DNA of 64,000 nucleotides. It comes from Komagataeibacter melomenusus. GTDB taxonomy: Bacteria > Pseudomonadota > Alphaproteobacteria > Acetobacterales > Acetobacteraceae. The stretch spans positions 1 to 64,000 of the forward strand of contig NZ_JABJWC010000009.1 of the NCBI RefSeq assembly GCF_013155395.1, given 5' to 3'. How positions within the stretch are numbered: position 1 is the first letter of the stretch; the number at the start of each line of letters is the position of its first letter. Shown here one piece after another: positions 18,014 to 29,099 of this stretch. The translations under genes and the position numbers were made by a program. The notes beneath the pieces were generated by a model that was given only the letters and a program-made list of their open reading frames with translations, was not told the DNA's origin and did not search any database.

Positions 18014-18878
18014 GCGGAGCGGCCGGCGGGCAGTGATCGGGCACCGGCAGCAGCCGGAATTCGCGTAGCGTGCCCGCCAGCCGGAACTGCCCGAAATTGA
18101 GGTCGAGCTGGTCGGCCACCCCGTTGGTGAAATAACGCATGCCCTGCTCGAATATCGGCCCCATGTCGCGCGTGGTGGGGTTGTAGTAGGCAATATGCAC
18201 CCGCTGCGCCCCAAGCGGGGCCAGGGCTGCAAACGGCGTTGCCACAGGCGGCGCCTCGCGTGCCAGCAGCAGCACGTAGGTGCTCAGCGCCCCGGTCTCG
18301 ACCGTGCCATCGAACAAAGGCGGCGCGATCTCGCCCTGGCCCGCCTGGCCTGCCGCGATCACGCTGGTGGTGTGCGCCACGGGGAACAGCGTGCCCGCGG
18401 GCAGCGCCACGTCATGCACGCTGGGCGCGGTATAATGCACCCTGCCGCCCGTGGGGCGCATATGCGCCTCGCCTGCTATGCGCGGGCTGGGCTGGCCGTT
18501 TTCTCTCTGGTCGGCACGGAAAACGAGGGAGGCGCCATCCTTGTCCTCCAGCACCGCGTAATCGGAATCACTGTCGTGCTGATCACCCCCCCGGCCCACG
18601 GTGCGCACATGCAACTGCTGCTGGGTGGACCAGGCCGTGCACATGTCGGACAGCACGAAGGTCAGCCTGCCCTCCGCCGTCACCACATCGCCATCGCCCA
18701 CGGCGGACAGCACAAGGTCATACACCGCCCGGTGCGCCGCCATGCCCGCAGGCGGGGCGGCACGCGCCGGGCCATGCCACAGCCCCACGGCCACCATGCC
18801 CGCCATCATGCCGCCATGATACATGCGCCGCGCCACAATGCGGCGCGCCGTGAGGGAGGGGTCCATCACGGCGTGCAT
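17988..18878 (-). CDS. EipB-like (DUF1849) periplasmic cell-envelope integrity protein
   Basis: A 296-aa exported protein with an N-terminal signal or anchor ending in GPARAAPPAG. The mature sequence begins AAHRAVYDLVLS and contains AEGRLTFVLSDMCTAWSTQQ. This resembles the start of the DUF1849/EipB beta-spiral family, and two cysteines (in SDMCTAW and PDHCPP) could form its conserved disulfide. EipB in Brucella supports envelope integrity. A similar role here is inference. The gene starts 5 bp after the aspS stop, suggesting an aspS-eipB operon, and overlaps xth tail-to-tail. Confidence 0.75.
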   Translation of the reverse strand: MHAVMDPSLTARRIVARRMYHGGMMAGMVAVGLWHGPARAAPPAGMAAHRAVYDLVLSAVGDGDVVTAEGRLTFVLSDMCTAWSTQQQLHVRTVGRGGDQHDSDSDYAVLEDKDGASLVFRADQRENGQPSPRIAGEAHMRPTGGRVHYTAPSVHDVALPAGTLFPVAHTTSVIAAGQAGQGEIAPPLFDGTVETGALSTYVLLLAREAPPVATPFAALAPLGAQRVHIAYYNPTTRDMGPIFEQGMRYFTNGVADQLDLNFGQFRLAGTLREFRLLPVPDHCPPAAPLSPQHRPL

Positions 18879-18883
18879 CGCAC

Positions 18884-20680
18884 TCAGTCCTTCTTCTGGC
18901 CGGGCTTGGGGCGCGGCAGGTCAAGCGCGAGCGAGAGTTCCTTGAGCCGCTGCGGCTCGACCGGGGCGGGGGCCCCCATCATCAGGTCCTCGCCCTGCTG
19001 GTTGAGCGGGAACAGGATCACCTCGCGGATGTTCGGCTCATCGGCAAGCAGCATCACGATGCGATCCACGCCCGGCGCCGAGCCACCATGCGGCGGCGCG
19101 CCGTAGCGGAAAGCGTTGAGCATGCCGCCAAAGCGGGCCTCGACCTCGCTGGCCGGATAGCCCGCGATCTCGAAGGCGCGGATCATCACATCGGGCTGGT
19201 GGTTCCGGATCGCGCCCGATGAGAGTTCGATGCCGTTGCATACGATATCGTACTGATAGGCCTTGATGGTCAGCGGGTCCTGATTCTGGAGCGCGTCCAT
19301 GCCCCCCTGCGGCATGGAGAACGGGTTGTGCGAGAAGTCGATCTCGCCCGTTTCCTCATTGCGCTCGTACATCGGGAAGTCCGTGATCCAGCAGAAGCGG
19401 AAGGCGTTCTGCTCGATCAGGTCGAGTTCGGTCGCAACGCGGGTGCGCACGGCCCCCGAGAACTTGACCATCTCATCGCCCTTGCCCGCTACGAAGAACA
19501 CGGCATCGCCTGCCTTCAGCCCGGTCTTGGCGCGGATGGCCTCGATACGCTCGGCCTCGAGGTTCTTGGCGATCGGCCCCTTGCCGCCTTCTTCCGCGAA
19601 GATGATGTAGCCCAGCCCGCCAGCACCCGATTCACGCGCCCAGTTGTTGAGCTTGTCAAAGAACGCACGCGGGCGGTCACCCGCACCGGGGGCGGGAATG
19701 GCACGGACCTGGCCACCATCGGCGGCAATACGGGCAAACAGGCCAAAGCCGGAACCGGCAAACGCCTCGGTCACGTCCGAGAGTTTGAGCGGGTTGCGCA
19801 GGTCGGGCTTGTCGCTGCCATAGACGTCCATGGCCGTGGCGTAGGGAATGCGCTCGAACGGCCCTTCGCTGACGATGCGGCCACCGCCGAACTCACGGAA
19901 CACGCCTTCCATCACCGGCTCGAGGGTCGCGAACACGTCTTCCTGTGTGGCGAACGCCATCTCGAAATCAAGCTGGTAGAACTCACCGGGCGAGCGGTCG
20001 GCGCGCGCCGCTTCATCACGGAAGCAGGGTGCGATCTGGAAATAGCGGTCAAACCCCGCCACCATGGCCAGCTGCTTGAACTGCTGAGGGGCCTGCGGCA
20101 GGGCGTAGAACTTGCCCGGATGCATGCGCGCGGGCACGAGGAAGTCACGCGCGCCCTCGGGTGATGACGCGGTCAGGATCGGGGTCTGGAATTCGACAAA
20201 GCCGAGGTCGGTCATGCGCTTGCGCAGGCTCGCGATCACCTGCGCGCGCAGCATGATGTTGCGGTGCACCTTCTCGCGCCGCAGGTCGATGTAGCGGTAG
20301 GTCAGGCGCAGGTCTTCGGGGTAGTGCTCGTTGCCCGCCACCTGCAGCGGCAGCACGTCGGCGCTGGACTGGACCACGATCTCGCGCGCGCGCAGTTCGA
20401 TCTCGCCGGTGGGCAGGTTGGGGTTCTTGGTGGCGCCATCGCGCAGCACCACGTCACCCGTCACGGTCAGCACGCTTTCCACGCGCACGCGCTCGGCGGT
20501 TTCCAGCACGGGGGAGCCTGCGGGGATCACGATCTGCGTCATGCCGAAATGGTCGCGCAGGTCAATGAACAGCAGGCCGCCATGATCGCGCTTGGAGTGT
20601 ACCCATCCGGAAAGGCGGGCCGTCTGCCCGGCATCGGCAGCCCGCAGGGCCGCGCAGCTATGGGTACGATAGGGATGCAT
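18884..20680 (-). CDS. aspS: Aspartyl-tRNA synthetase
   Basis: Charges tRNA-Asp, and probably tRNA-Asn in the non-discriminating form. The 598-aa length is typical of the bacterial type with the inserted GAD domain. Seen are the N-terminal OB-fold ([20 protein letters not shown]), class II motif 2 ([23 protein letters not shown]) and motif 3 ([19 protein letters not shown]). An AGGA lies about 10 nt before the ATG. Confidence 0.97.
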   Translation of the reverse strand: MHPYRTHSCAALRAADAGQTARLSGWVHSKRDHGGLLFIDLRDHFGMTQIVIPAGSPVLETAERVRVESVLTVTGDVVLRDGATKNPNLPTGEIELRAREIVVQSSADVLPLQVAGNEHYPEDLRLTYRYIDLRREKVHRNIMLRAQVIASLRKRMTDLGFVEFQTPILTASSPEGARDFLVPARMHPGKFYALPQAPQQFKQLAMVAGFDRYFQIAPCFRDEAARADRSPGEFYQLDFEMAFATQEDVFATLEPVMEGVFREFGGGRIVSEGPFERIPYATAMDVYGSDKPDLRNPLKLSDVTEAFAGSGFGLFARIAADGGQVRAIPAPGAGDRPRAFFDKLNNWARESGAGGLGYIIFAEEGGKGPIAKNLEAERIEAIRAKTGLKAGDAVFFVAGKGDEMVKFSGAVRTRVATELDLIEQNAFRFCWITDFPMYERNEETGEIDFSHNPFSMPQGGMDALQNQDPLTIKAYQYDIVCNGIELSSGAIRNHQPDVMIRAFEIAGYPASEVEARFGGMLNAFRYGAPPHGGSAPGVDRIVMLLADEPNIREVILFPLNQQGEDLMMGAPAPVEPQRLKELSLALDLPRPKPGQKKD

Positions 20681-20814
20681 GCTCTTGTCCTGATTCTACC
20701 AGATTTGGGGGGCATGGCCACAAGGGGCCGCACCCGGTTGCAGGCGCGACAAAGCCAATCCCGCCCGCGCCTGTCAAGGTCATAGGTGAGCAGCCCCGGC
20801 CTGCGGGGCCGTGC

Positions 20815-21906
20815 TCACACGTATTCGGGGAAGAGATCGCACAGCCCGTCCGCCGTGGCCGGGCAGCGCCCGCGCTCGGTGATCAGGCCGGTCACGAGGC
20901 GCGCGGGGGTGACGTCAAAGGCCGGGTTGGCGGCCGGGCTGCCATCGGGCACAAGCTGCACGCCTGTCACGCGGCCTTCCGCATCCCGGCCCTGGATATG
21001 GGTGACTTCGCGGCCGTCACGCTCCTCGATCGGGATTTCGCTGACCCCGTCACTGATGGTCCAGTCGATGGTGGTCGACGGCAGCGCCACCCAGAAGGGC
21101 ACGTTATTGTCACGCGCCGCCAGTGCCTTGAGGTAGGTGCCGATCTTGTTGGCCACATCGCCCGTGCGGGTCACGCGGTCGGTGCCCACGATCACGAGGT
21201 CGACCTGCCCATGCTGCATCAGGTGGCCACCGGCGTTATCGGCAATGACGGTGTGCTTCACCCCATGGCTGCCCAGTTCCCATGCGGTGAGCGAGGCGCC
21301 CTGGTTGCGCGGGCGGGTTTCATCCACCCACACATGCACGTCAATGCCACGGTCATGCGCCATGTAGATGGGCGCAAGCGCCGTGCCCCAGTCCACGGTG
21401 GCGATCCAGCCCGCGTTGCAGTGGGTGAGTATATTGACCGGGCCGGGGCGGCGGGCAGCGATCTCCCCGATCAGTTCCAGCCCCTGCCGGCCGATGGCCT
21501 CGTTCTGGATCACGTCTTCATCGCAGATGCGCCCGGCCTCGTCATAGGCGGCGGCCACGCGGTCGGCCTGGGGCGTGGTGCGCAGGCGGGTGAGCATGCG
21601 CCTGATGGCCCAGGCCAGGTTGACTGCCGTGGGGCGGGTGGCGGCAAGCAGTGCTGCGTCACGTTCCATGGCGGCATCACTGCTGTCATGGCGCAGGGCA
21701 AGCGCCAGCCCGTAGGCCGCGACCGCACCGATCAGCGGCGCGCCACGCACCTGCATGGTGCGGATGGCGTGCGCCACCTGATCGCGCCCGGTCAGGCGCA
21801 GGATATCGAGCGACCAGGGCAGACGGGTCTGGTCAAAGATATGGACCGACCAGCCATCATCGGCATCCACCCAGACACTGCGATAAGAGACGTTATCAAT
21901 TTTCAT
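20815..21906 (-). CDS. mtnA: Methylthioribose-1-phosphate isomerase (MtnA)
   Basis: Converts 5-methylthioribose-1-phosphate to the ribulose form in the methionine salvage pathway; it belongs to the eIF2B-related isomerases. The 363-aa product shows the [20 protein letters not shown] substrate loop (Arg-Gly-Ala-Pro), [19 protein letters not shown] with the catalytic Cys, [17 protein letters not shown] and [21 protein letters not shown] with the catalytic Asp. The start [10 protein letters not shown] fits the family; its ribosome site is weak. No other salvage genes are adjacent. Confidence 0.93.
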   Translation of the reverse strand: MKIDNVSYRSVWVDADDGWSVHIFDQTRLPWSLDILRLTGRDQVAHAIRTMQVRGAPLIGAVAAYGLALALRHDSSDAAMERDAALLAATRPTAVNLAWAIRRMLTRLRTTPQADRVAAAYDEAGRICDEDVIQNEAIGRQGLELIGEIAARRPGPVNILTHCNAGWIATVDWGTALAPIYMAHDRGIDVHVWVDETRPRNQGASLTAWELGSHGVKHTVIADNAGGHLMQHGQVDLVIVGTDRVTRTGDVANKIGTYLKALAARDNNVPFWVALPSTTIDWTISDGVSEIPIEERDGREVTHIQGRDAEGRVTGVQLVPDGSPAANPAFDVTPARLVTGLITERGRCPATADGLCDLFPEYV

Positions 21907-22211
21907 ATAAGATTTGCCGCCATCCAAAAACCGGAACACACAAAAGGGCGTGTAGGGAAGCATCCGGCCGGACCGCGTTCAAGGCCCTGCCGCCTGAATA
22001 CTTTGAATAAAGCTGCCGTTGCGGTTTTTCTGCCATAAGGCAGCGTAAACCGTTCCCGCATGGGCGGGATCATACAGGCAGTCAGCCCGCAGGGCTACAC
22101 CGGAACATGAAAAGCCCCTGCGCCCGGCCCGGCTGAAGCCTGAAAAAAAACATCCCGCCATGCACAACGCATGGCGGGACGTTGGGAGCATACCCTTCAG
22201 CGCAGGGCTGA
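21907..22211. other. Intergenic region mtnA / htpG
   Basis: 305 bp between two minus-strand genes. It contains the htpG terminator near 22143-22179 and presumably the mtnA promoter. I see no gene in the rest. Confidence 0.5.
22143..22179 (-). terminator. Rho-independent terminator of htpG
   Basis: On the minus strand TCCCGCCATGC-GTTGT-GCATGGCGGGA is followed by TG and eight T. It lies 32 bp after the htpG stop codon. Confidence 0.92.
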
Positions 22212-24098
<1,887 letters not shown>

Positions 24099-24149
24099 GG
24101 CTTATCCAGTCTGTCTGTTGCAATGTCGTCGGGTTACAATTTGTATTGG

Positions 24150-24176
24150 ATATGGAAATCCCGGCTGGTTTTTCAA
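24150..24176 (-). promoter_or_regulatory. Probable RpoH (sigma-32) promoter of htpG
   Basis: Minus strand: TTGAAA (24171-24176), 15-nt spacer, CCATAT (24150-24155). This resembles the sigma-32 pattern (CTTGAAA, spacer of 11-16 nt, CCCCATNT; CYTAT-like in alphaproteobacteria). The -10 element is about 50 nt upstream of the htpG ATG. The promoter itself is inferred, but htpG is a known RpoH target in related bacteria. Confidence 0.6.
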
Positions 24177-24208
24177 TGGGCGGCCTGTGGGTTGCGTGAA
24201 CGCTGCGA

Positions 24209-24248
24209 CGCCGCCTTTTTGAAAAAAGGCGGCACCCAAAAACTTTTA
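24209..24248. repeat. Dispersed intergenic repeat, half copy D
   Basis: GCCGCCTTTTTGAAAAAAGGCGGCACCCAAAAACTTTT: one arm plus one side of the outer stem. It ends 31 bp from the Nudix gene stop codon. Confidence 0.8.
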
Positions 24249-24279
24249 CTACTTTATCAAGTCATTGTTTTTTAAGGTT

Positions 24280-24909
24280 TCAGTCAAAATCCGTGGGCAG
24301 GTCGGGGTTGGCGGCGTGTTCGAACATGCGGGCCAACTGGCCGGGCAGCACGCGGCCAAGCGAGAGGTCGGTGGGCAGGTGGTCTGCAGCAAACCAGCCG
24401 ATCTCCGATGTCTCGATACTGGTCTTGGCACTGCCGCCGGTCAGTTCGCAGATGAAATAGAGCGTGCAGCATGAAAACGGTCCCGGCGGGTGGCCCTGCC
24501 GGTCGCGGTCCCACACGGCGGCGAGCTTGGTCACGCGCACGCTAAAGCCGCTTTCCTCGCGCACTTCCTTTACCGTGTTTTCCACCGGGGTCAGGTTCAC
24601 ATCCGCCCAGCCGCCAGGCAGGGTCCAGCGGTCATGGTCCAGCACCTCGCGCACCAGCAGTATCCGGCCCTGCGCATCGAACACGGCGGCGCGCACCACC
24701 AGCTTTGGCGTGGCATAGCCGTCCTGATCGCTGAACAGGTCGAGCACGCGCGCCATGTCGGCATGGCTGCCCGCGGCCATCATGTCGGCTGCGATCTGCC
24801 TTATGCTTTCATAGCGTTCCCGGTCGAACGGGCTTTCGGCATAGGTCAGGCCACTCTGGGCCAGTGCCTGCAGGTCGCGCGCCCAGATGAGCCATTGCGG
24901 GGGTGTCAT
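24280..24909 (-). CDS. Nudix hydrolase with N-terminal extension
   Basis: Mg-dependent hydrolase of a nucleoside diphosphate linked to another moiety; the substrate is not predictable. The 209-aa product has an N-terminal helical domain (about 1-65, of the hydrolase N-terminal type often found with ADP-ribose or NADH-like substrates). The Nudix fold follows: VRAAVFDAQGRILLVRE, DRWTLPGGWAD and the Nudix box GWADVNLTPVENTVKEVREE with SGF, all catalytic Glu present. The start overlaps the stop of the cupin gene upstream by 4 bp. Confidence 0.88.
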   Translation of the reverse strand: MTPPQWLIWARDLQALAQSGLTYAESPFDRERYESIRQIAADMMAAGSHADMARVLDLFSDQDGYATPKLVVRAAVFDAQGRILLVREVLDHDRWTLPGGWADVNLTPVENTVKEVREESGFSVRVTKLAAVWDRDRQGHPPGPFSCCTLYFICELTGGSAKTSIETSEIGWFAADHLPTDLSLGRVLPGQLARMFEHAANPDLPTDFD

Positions 24910-25364
24910 GCGTTTTCTCCTTGTGGCGTCCAGCCGGGCGGGGCCAGTTCAAACTGGCTGAAAACAAAGGCGGGCGCCACCTGGCAGCCCATCAGGCTCC
25001 AGCCCCCCTCGCTCCGGGCTGCCTGCCATGCCCCCGGCGGCACCACCGCCTGTAGCACCTGCCCCTGCGTGGCCAGCGGGCCAAGCACGATCCGCTCGAT
25101 CGGAGCCCCCTGCCCTGCGGCAATTTCAAGGACGAGCGGGCTGCCGCCCTGCCAGCACCAGATCTCGGCCGCATCAACGCGGTGCCAGTGCGAGCGCTCG
25201 CCCGCCGCCAGCAGGAAACTGATGGTCGAGACCGCGCCGCGCGGGCCATCGGCTGGCGTACTGCGCCATATTTCGCGGTAGCTGCCGCCTTCGGGGTGGG
25301 GGTGCAGGCCCAGTACCTGCCGCACGGTCTCGGCTGGCGTGTTGGGGTCGCGCAAATCTGTCAT
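24906..25364 (-). CDS. Cupin-fold protein of the DUF985 type
   Basis: A 152-aa soluble single-domain cupin. Sequence features are HPHPEGGSYREIWRS near residue 20, STISFLLAAGERSHWHRVDAAEIWCWQGGSPL with the cupin metal-site His and Glu, and AVVPPGAWQAARSEGGWSLMGCQVAPAF in the second cupin motif. These match the DUF985 family, whose biochemical role is uncertain. The start MTDLRDPNTP is preferred over an upstream extension that runs into a dispersed repeat. It is translationally coupled to the Nudix gene. Confidence 0.85.
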   Translation of the reverse strand: MTDLRDPNTPAETVRQVLGLHPHPEGGSYREIWRSTPADGPRGAVSTISFLLAAGERSHWHRVDAAEIWCWQGGSPLVLEIAAGQGAPIERIVLGPLATQGQVLQAVVPPGAWQAARSEGGWSLMGCQVAPAFVFSQFELAPPGWTPQGENA

Positions 25365-25447
25365 GGGGTTCGGGCTCCGGTCAGGGTCGCATGCGCTGGC
25401 GTAGCCTTCCTGCCGCCGGTCTGCAAACGGCAGGGAAAGAATGAATG

Positions 25448-25527
25448 AAAGTCTTCGGGTGCCGCCCTTTTTCAAAAAGGCTGATTTCTTCGAAGCTTTT
25501 AAAAAAAAGCTTCGCCAGAAACCTCTT
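25448..25527. repeat. Dispersed intergenic repeat, degenerate full copy E
   Basis: AAAGTCTTCGGGTGCCGCC...AAAGCTTCGCCAGAAACCTCTTC, with both arms recognisable but diverged: CCTTTTTCAAAAAGG (25467-25481) and GAAGCTTTTAAAAAAAAGCTTC. It abuts the stop of the chorismate-lyase-like gene. Confidence 0.7.
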
Positions 25528-26204
25528 CAGGGATCGGGGCTTCCCTGATCCCGAGACGGAAAGGCGAGGGTCTGGTCGGTATAGGTTTCCACCACCTCAC
25601 TAAAGGCATGCCCCTGCCCGTCGCGCAGCACCGCGCGCTGGCGCACGATTTCAGCCGGGGCCACGATCATCGCCATGGCCTGCCCCGCAGCCGGTCCCGG
25701 CCAGGGGGACCACAGCCGCGTAAATTCCAGCCGCTCGCGGGTAAAATCCAGCGGCGCCACCACATGGCCGAAGGAGGTATCCGTCCCCTCCAGCGTGGCG
25801 TTCATCTGCGGCGTCAGCAGACCGGGCACATACCAGTTATCCGCGACCGAAAGCACATACGGGCCACAGGCCAGCCTGACCTGCCGGTGCCGCACGGGCT
25901 GCGTGGCACTCACGCCCAGATCGGCCCGCACCCGCGCGGGCACGGGGTCGGGCTGCGGCAGGTCTGCCTTCTGTGCCACCACCACGGGGTGTTCGGCCAT
26001 ATGGTGGACTGCGCACCAGTCCTCGAGCGCCAACGTTGCGCTGGGGTGGGTGAGCAGGGTGATTTCCAGCTCCTGCACGCTCATCATCAGGCGCGCGCGG
26101 TTAGCAGGCGTATCGGGCCATGCGGGGCTGGCCGCCTGCACGGGGCAGGCAGGCAACAGGCCAGCCACCATGATCGCTGCCCCAAGCGGCGCCCTTCTCC
26201 TCAT
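25527..26204 (-). CDS. Exported chorismate-lyase-like (UbiC/UTRA-fold) protein
   Basis: A 225-aa protein with a cleavable signal (MRRRAPLGAAIMVAGLLPAC...QAASP). The segment LPAC could also serve as a lipobox. The mature part begins with a helix (LMMSVQELEITLLTHPSATLALEDWC). It then contains VRHRQVRLACGPYVLSVADNWYVP, TDTSFGHVV and VLRDGQGHAFSEVVETYT. That order (an R-x-V-x-L strand, an A-x-N-W-Y/P-x-L segment and a final SE-V-E-x-Y) recalls chorismate pyruvate-lyase and its relatives. An exported version would not meet cytoplasmic chorismate, so the activity is unknown. It lies 8 bp after bglAx on the same strand and is likely co-transcribed with it. Confidence 0.65.
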   Translation of the reverse strand: MRRRAPLGAAIMVAGLLPACPVQAASPAWPDTPANRARLMMSVQELEITLLTHPSATLALEDWCAVHHMAEHPVVVAQKADLPQPDPVPARVRADLGVSATQPVRHRQVRLACGPYVLSVADNWYVPGLLTPQMNATLEGTDTSFGHVVAPLDFTRERLEFTRLWSPWPGPAAGQAMAMIVAPAEIVRQRAVLRDGQGHAFSEVVETYTDQTLAFPSRDQGSPDP

Positions 26205-26212
26205 GTGCCGCC

Positions 26213-28420
26213 TCAGGGCGCCATGGTCCGGCCATGCAGGTGCATGGTGGCCTGCTGGCTGTCATCGGTGGCGCATGATGCAAGCCAGACGCGGAAGGTG
26301 CCCGAGGGCACGCTCCACCGGTTATGCCGGCCATCGAAATGCGCCAGCAGGCGCGGGTCAAGCTGCACCGAAACCTGGCGGCTCTCGCCCGGCGCCAGGC
26401 TGACACGCTGCCACCCCGCCAGGCGGCGCGCGCCCCCATCGGGCAGGCCGACATAGACCTGCGGCACATCCACGCCCGGCTGCGTGCCGGTGTTATGCAC
26501 GTTGAATGTGGCCGTCACCTGCCCATGGCGTTCGGCCAGCTTCAGCCCATCGGTGCTGAACGTGGTGTAGGTCAGGCCATAGCCGAACGGGTAAAGCGGC
26601 TTGAAATGGTTGCGGTCGAACCAGCGGTAACCGACATCGCTGCCTTCATCGTAAACCAGTTCCTGATCGGTGTGGAACTGCATCTCGAACACGTTATCCG
26701 CCGTCACACCCGCGATATCGGGGTGGGCAAGTTGCGATTCCGCCTGCGGGAAGGTCATGGTCAGGTGACCCGAGGGCGCAACCTTGCCAAACAGCAGCCG
26801 CGCAATGGCCGGACCACCGCCAGAACCGGGGAACCATGCCTCAAGCACGCCCGCCACGCTGTTGTTCCACGGCATCAGCACCGGGTCGCCGGTTTCCATC
26901 ACCACGACCGTGCGCGGGTTGGCGGCGGCGACGGCGGTAATCAACGCATCGGCATTGCCATCAAGATGCATGCTCGGCGCGTCCATCCCCTCGAACGTGA
27001 ACTGCGTGGCATACACCACCACCACGTCGGCCGCGTGTGCCGCCCGCACGGCAGAGGCGATATTGGTGCCGGAATCATAGGTGATGCGGGCCTGCGGTGC
27101 CTCGGCCTTCATGGCCTTGAGCGGCGAGGACGGGAAATAGACCGGATCGCCCGGCCATTCCTTCTTGCCCGGCCCCTTCACCACCTCGCCCCCGATCGGA
27201 TCGACCTGGCTGGACCCGCCGCCTGAAATCACGCCCACATCGGCATGCCCGCCAATAACGGCAATGCGCGCGGTGGGCGAAAGCGGCAGGATGTGGCCCT
27301 GGTTGCGCAGCAGGACCGCGCCTTCTTCCTCATCCTTCTGGGCCACAAGGGTATCGGTCACGACATCAAGCGCGCTGCGCTGCGGCTGATGGTCCACCAG
27401 CCCCACCGCGAACAGCGAGCGGACAATGCGCTCCGCCATGTCGTTGATGCGGGCCTGCGGCACGCGGCCCGCCTTTACATCGGCCTCAAGCAGGGCGCGG
27501 AAATAGGGGCGGGCATCGGCATGGTCGCCTGCCGATTCCTGGTCCAGCCCCGCCAGCGCCGCACGGGCGGAGGAATGCGTGGCCCCCCAGTCGGACATGA
27601 CAAAACCGGGATAGTGCCAGTCCTGCTTCAGCGTCGTGGTCAGCAGGTAGGGGTTTTCACAGGCATACAGGTCATTGACGCGGTTGTACGAGCACATGAC
27701 CGAACCGGGATGCCCGGTTTCAAGGGCGATCTCGAATCCCAGCAGGTCGCTCTCGCGCATGGCCACGGGGTCGATATCGGCGCTCATGGTCATGCGTGAG
27801 GTTTCAAGATCGTTCATCGCATAATGCTTGAGCGTGGAAATCACATGCTGCGACTGCACGCCCGCAATGGTGCTGCCCACCATGCGCCCGGTCTGGAGCG
27901 GGTCCTCGCCCGCATATTCAAAGTTGCGGCCGCCGCGCGGGTCGCGCGTCAGATCCGCGCCACCCCCGAGCAGGATGTTGAAGCCACTCTGCCACGCCTC
28001 GCGCCCGATCATGACACCGGCCTGCCGCGCCATGTCCATATCCCACGTGCTGGCCGTGGACAGGCCCGACGGCAGGGAGACCGCCGCCCCGTCCTTGCGG
28101 ATATGCGCCGGGTTGCGCACGCCAAGCCCCGCATCGGAAATCTGCAGGTCAGGCAGGCCCGAACCCTTGGGCGCGCGCAGGTACGCCGCCGAGCCCAGGC
28201 CGCCGGGAGGGGCCACGCTGCCATTGAAGCCACCGCCATCAACACTGAACAGCAGGGACATCTTGTCCTCAAGGCTCATGGAGGCGAGCACCTGCCGCGC
28301 CCGGGCATCGGCCGGGTCGCCCCCGCCATCATGCGCATGCCGCGCGAAAGCGGGCGCCTGGGCCACCGCCATGCCACACGCCACGGCGGATAACAGGAAT
28401 ATCTTGCGGGACAGTCTCAT
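26213..28420 (-). CDS. bglAx: Periplasmic beta-glucosidase, GH3 (BglAx) of the cellulose locus
   Basis: Exported glycosidase encoded beside the bcs operon in Komagataeibacter, acting on cello-oligosaccharides by hydrolysis or transglycosylation. The 735-aa product has a signal peptide (residues 1 to about 26, ending APAFARHA), the GH3 barrel with NILLGGGADLTRDPRGGRNFEY and KHYAMND, and the nucleophile Asp277 in GFVMSDWGATHS. The alpha/beta sandwich domain and the C-terminal fibronectin-III-like domain (from about residue 620) follow. The start MRLSRKIFLL follows AAGGAGGAG, an unusually strong ribosome site. A terminator separates it from bcsD, so it should have its own promoter. Confidence 0.94.
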   Translation of the reverse strand: MRLSRKIFLLSAVACGMAVAQAPAFARHAHDGGGDPADARARQVLASMSLEDKMSLLFSVDGGGFNGSVAPPGGLGSAAYLRAPKGSGLPDLQISDAGLGVRNPAHIRKDGAAVSLPSGLSTASTWDMDMARQAGVMIGREAWQSGFNILLGGGADLTRDPRGGRNFEYAGEDPLQTGRMVGSTIAGVQSQHVISTLKHYAMNDLETSRMTMSADIDPVAMRESDLLGFEIALETGHPGSVMCSYNRVNDLYACENPYLLTTTLKQDWHYPGFVMSDWGATHSSARAALAGLDQESAGDHADARPYFRALLEADVKAGRVPQARINDMAERIVRSLFAVGLVDHQPQRSALDVVTDTLVAQKDEEEGAVLLRNQGHILPLSPTARIAVIGGHADVGVISGGGSSQVDPIGGEVVKGPGKKEWPGDPVYFPSSPLKAMKAEAPQARITYDSGTNIASAVRAAHAADVVVVYATQFTFEGMDAPSMHLDGNADALITAVAAANPRTVVVMETGDPVLMPWNNSVAGVLEAWFPGSGGGPAIARLLFGKVAPSGHLTMTFPQAESQLAHPDIAGVTADNVFEMQFHTDQELVYDEGSDVGYRWFDRNHFKPLYPFGYGLTYTTFSTDGLKLAERHGQVTATFNVHNTGTQPGVDVPQVYVGLPDGGARRLAGWQRVSLAPGESRQVSVQLDPRLLAHFDGRHNRWSVPSGTFRVWLASCATDDSQQATMHLHGRTMAP

Positions 28421-28553
28421 GTGGCAGGCTCCTCCTTCAGGGGCTGGACAGTGACGGCGCGGCCGCCATCTCCTCAACCCGTTTGTGAAGCACCCGGCCC
28501 CCGCGCCGCATGATCTAGCGCAAAAACAGGGCAAAGAATGGGGGCCGTGTACG

Positions 28554-28606
28554 CAAAAAAACCCTGCCTACAGGGCACGGACTCGCCTGTAGGCAGGGTT
28601 TTGACG
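28554..28606 (-). terminator. Rho-independent terminator of the bcs operon
   Basis: The inverted repeat AAAACCCTGCCTACAGG / CCTGTAGGCAGGGTTTT (28558-28574 and 28586-28602) on the minus strand runs into about eight T. It lies 23 bp after the bcsD stop and marks the end of the main cellulose transcript. Confidence 0.92.
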
Positions 28607-28628
28607 CACATGGCGCGGCTGACCAGAA

Positions 28629-29099
28629 TCAGGTCGCGGCGCTGCGGGTGCGCATGTACAGGATCACCGTCTGCGCCGGGACCGAGTTCAGGTCTTCCGC
28701 ATCGATATCGCGCGTCACGACATAGTCACCGAATGCGCCGGGCTGCGACGTGATCCAGCGGCCATAAAGCCCTTCCAGCACCGGCGCGAGCCATGTGCCG
28801 GCGGGCTCGCCCGCGCTGCCCACCTGCGGCAGGTCTTCATGCACGATGCGCATGGCCTGCTCTTCGGCCAGCAGGTCCAGCTTCACGTAGCCCCAGTTGA
28901 TCATGGCCAGCAGGGCGTTCAGCTCGATCTGAAGCTGGTGGATGGTGTTGCACAGCGGCGGCTGGAAACGACCAGCCATACCCCGGCCGACCTCGCGCAA
29001 CAGGTCATTGCGGACCTCGATCCCGGCCTGATCATCGATCTCCCAGGACAGGGCCTGCAGGAAAAGCGAAAAGTCCGGTTTTGCGTTCAAAGTTGTCAT
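28629..29099 (-). CDS. bcsD: Cellulose synthase subunit D (BcsD/CesD)
   Basis: Periplasmic octameric ring protein specific to type I bcs loci, thought to guide four glucan chains and to help crystallise cellulose I ribbons. The 156-aa sequence (MTTLNAKPDFSLFLQALSWE... ending MRTRSAAT) is the characteristic length and is readily recognised. It has no signal peptide, which is a known puzzle of the family. The start ATG overlaps the bcsC stop as TAATG. Last gene of the operon before the terminator. Confidence 0.97.
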   Translation of the reverse strand: MTTLNAKPDFSLFLQALSWEIDDQAGIEVRNDLLREVGRGMAGRFQPPLCNTIHQLQIELNALLAMINWGYVKLDLLAEEQAMRIVHEDLPQVGSAGEPAGTWLAPVLEGLYGRWITSQPGAFGDYVVTRDIDAEDLNSVPAQTVILYMRTRSAAT

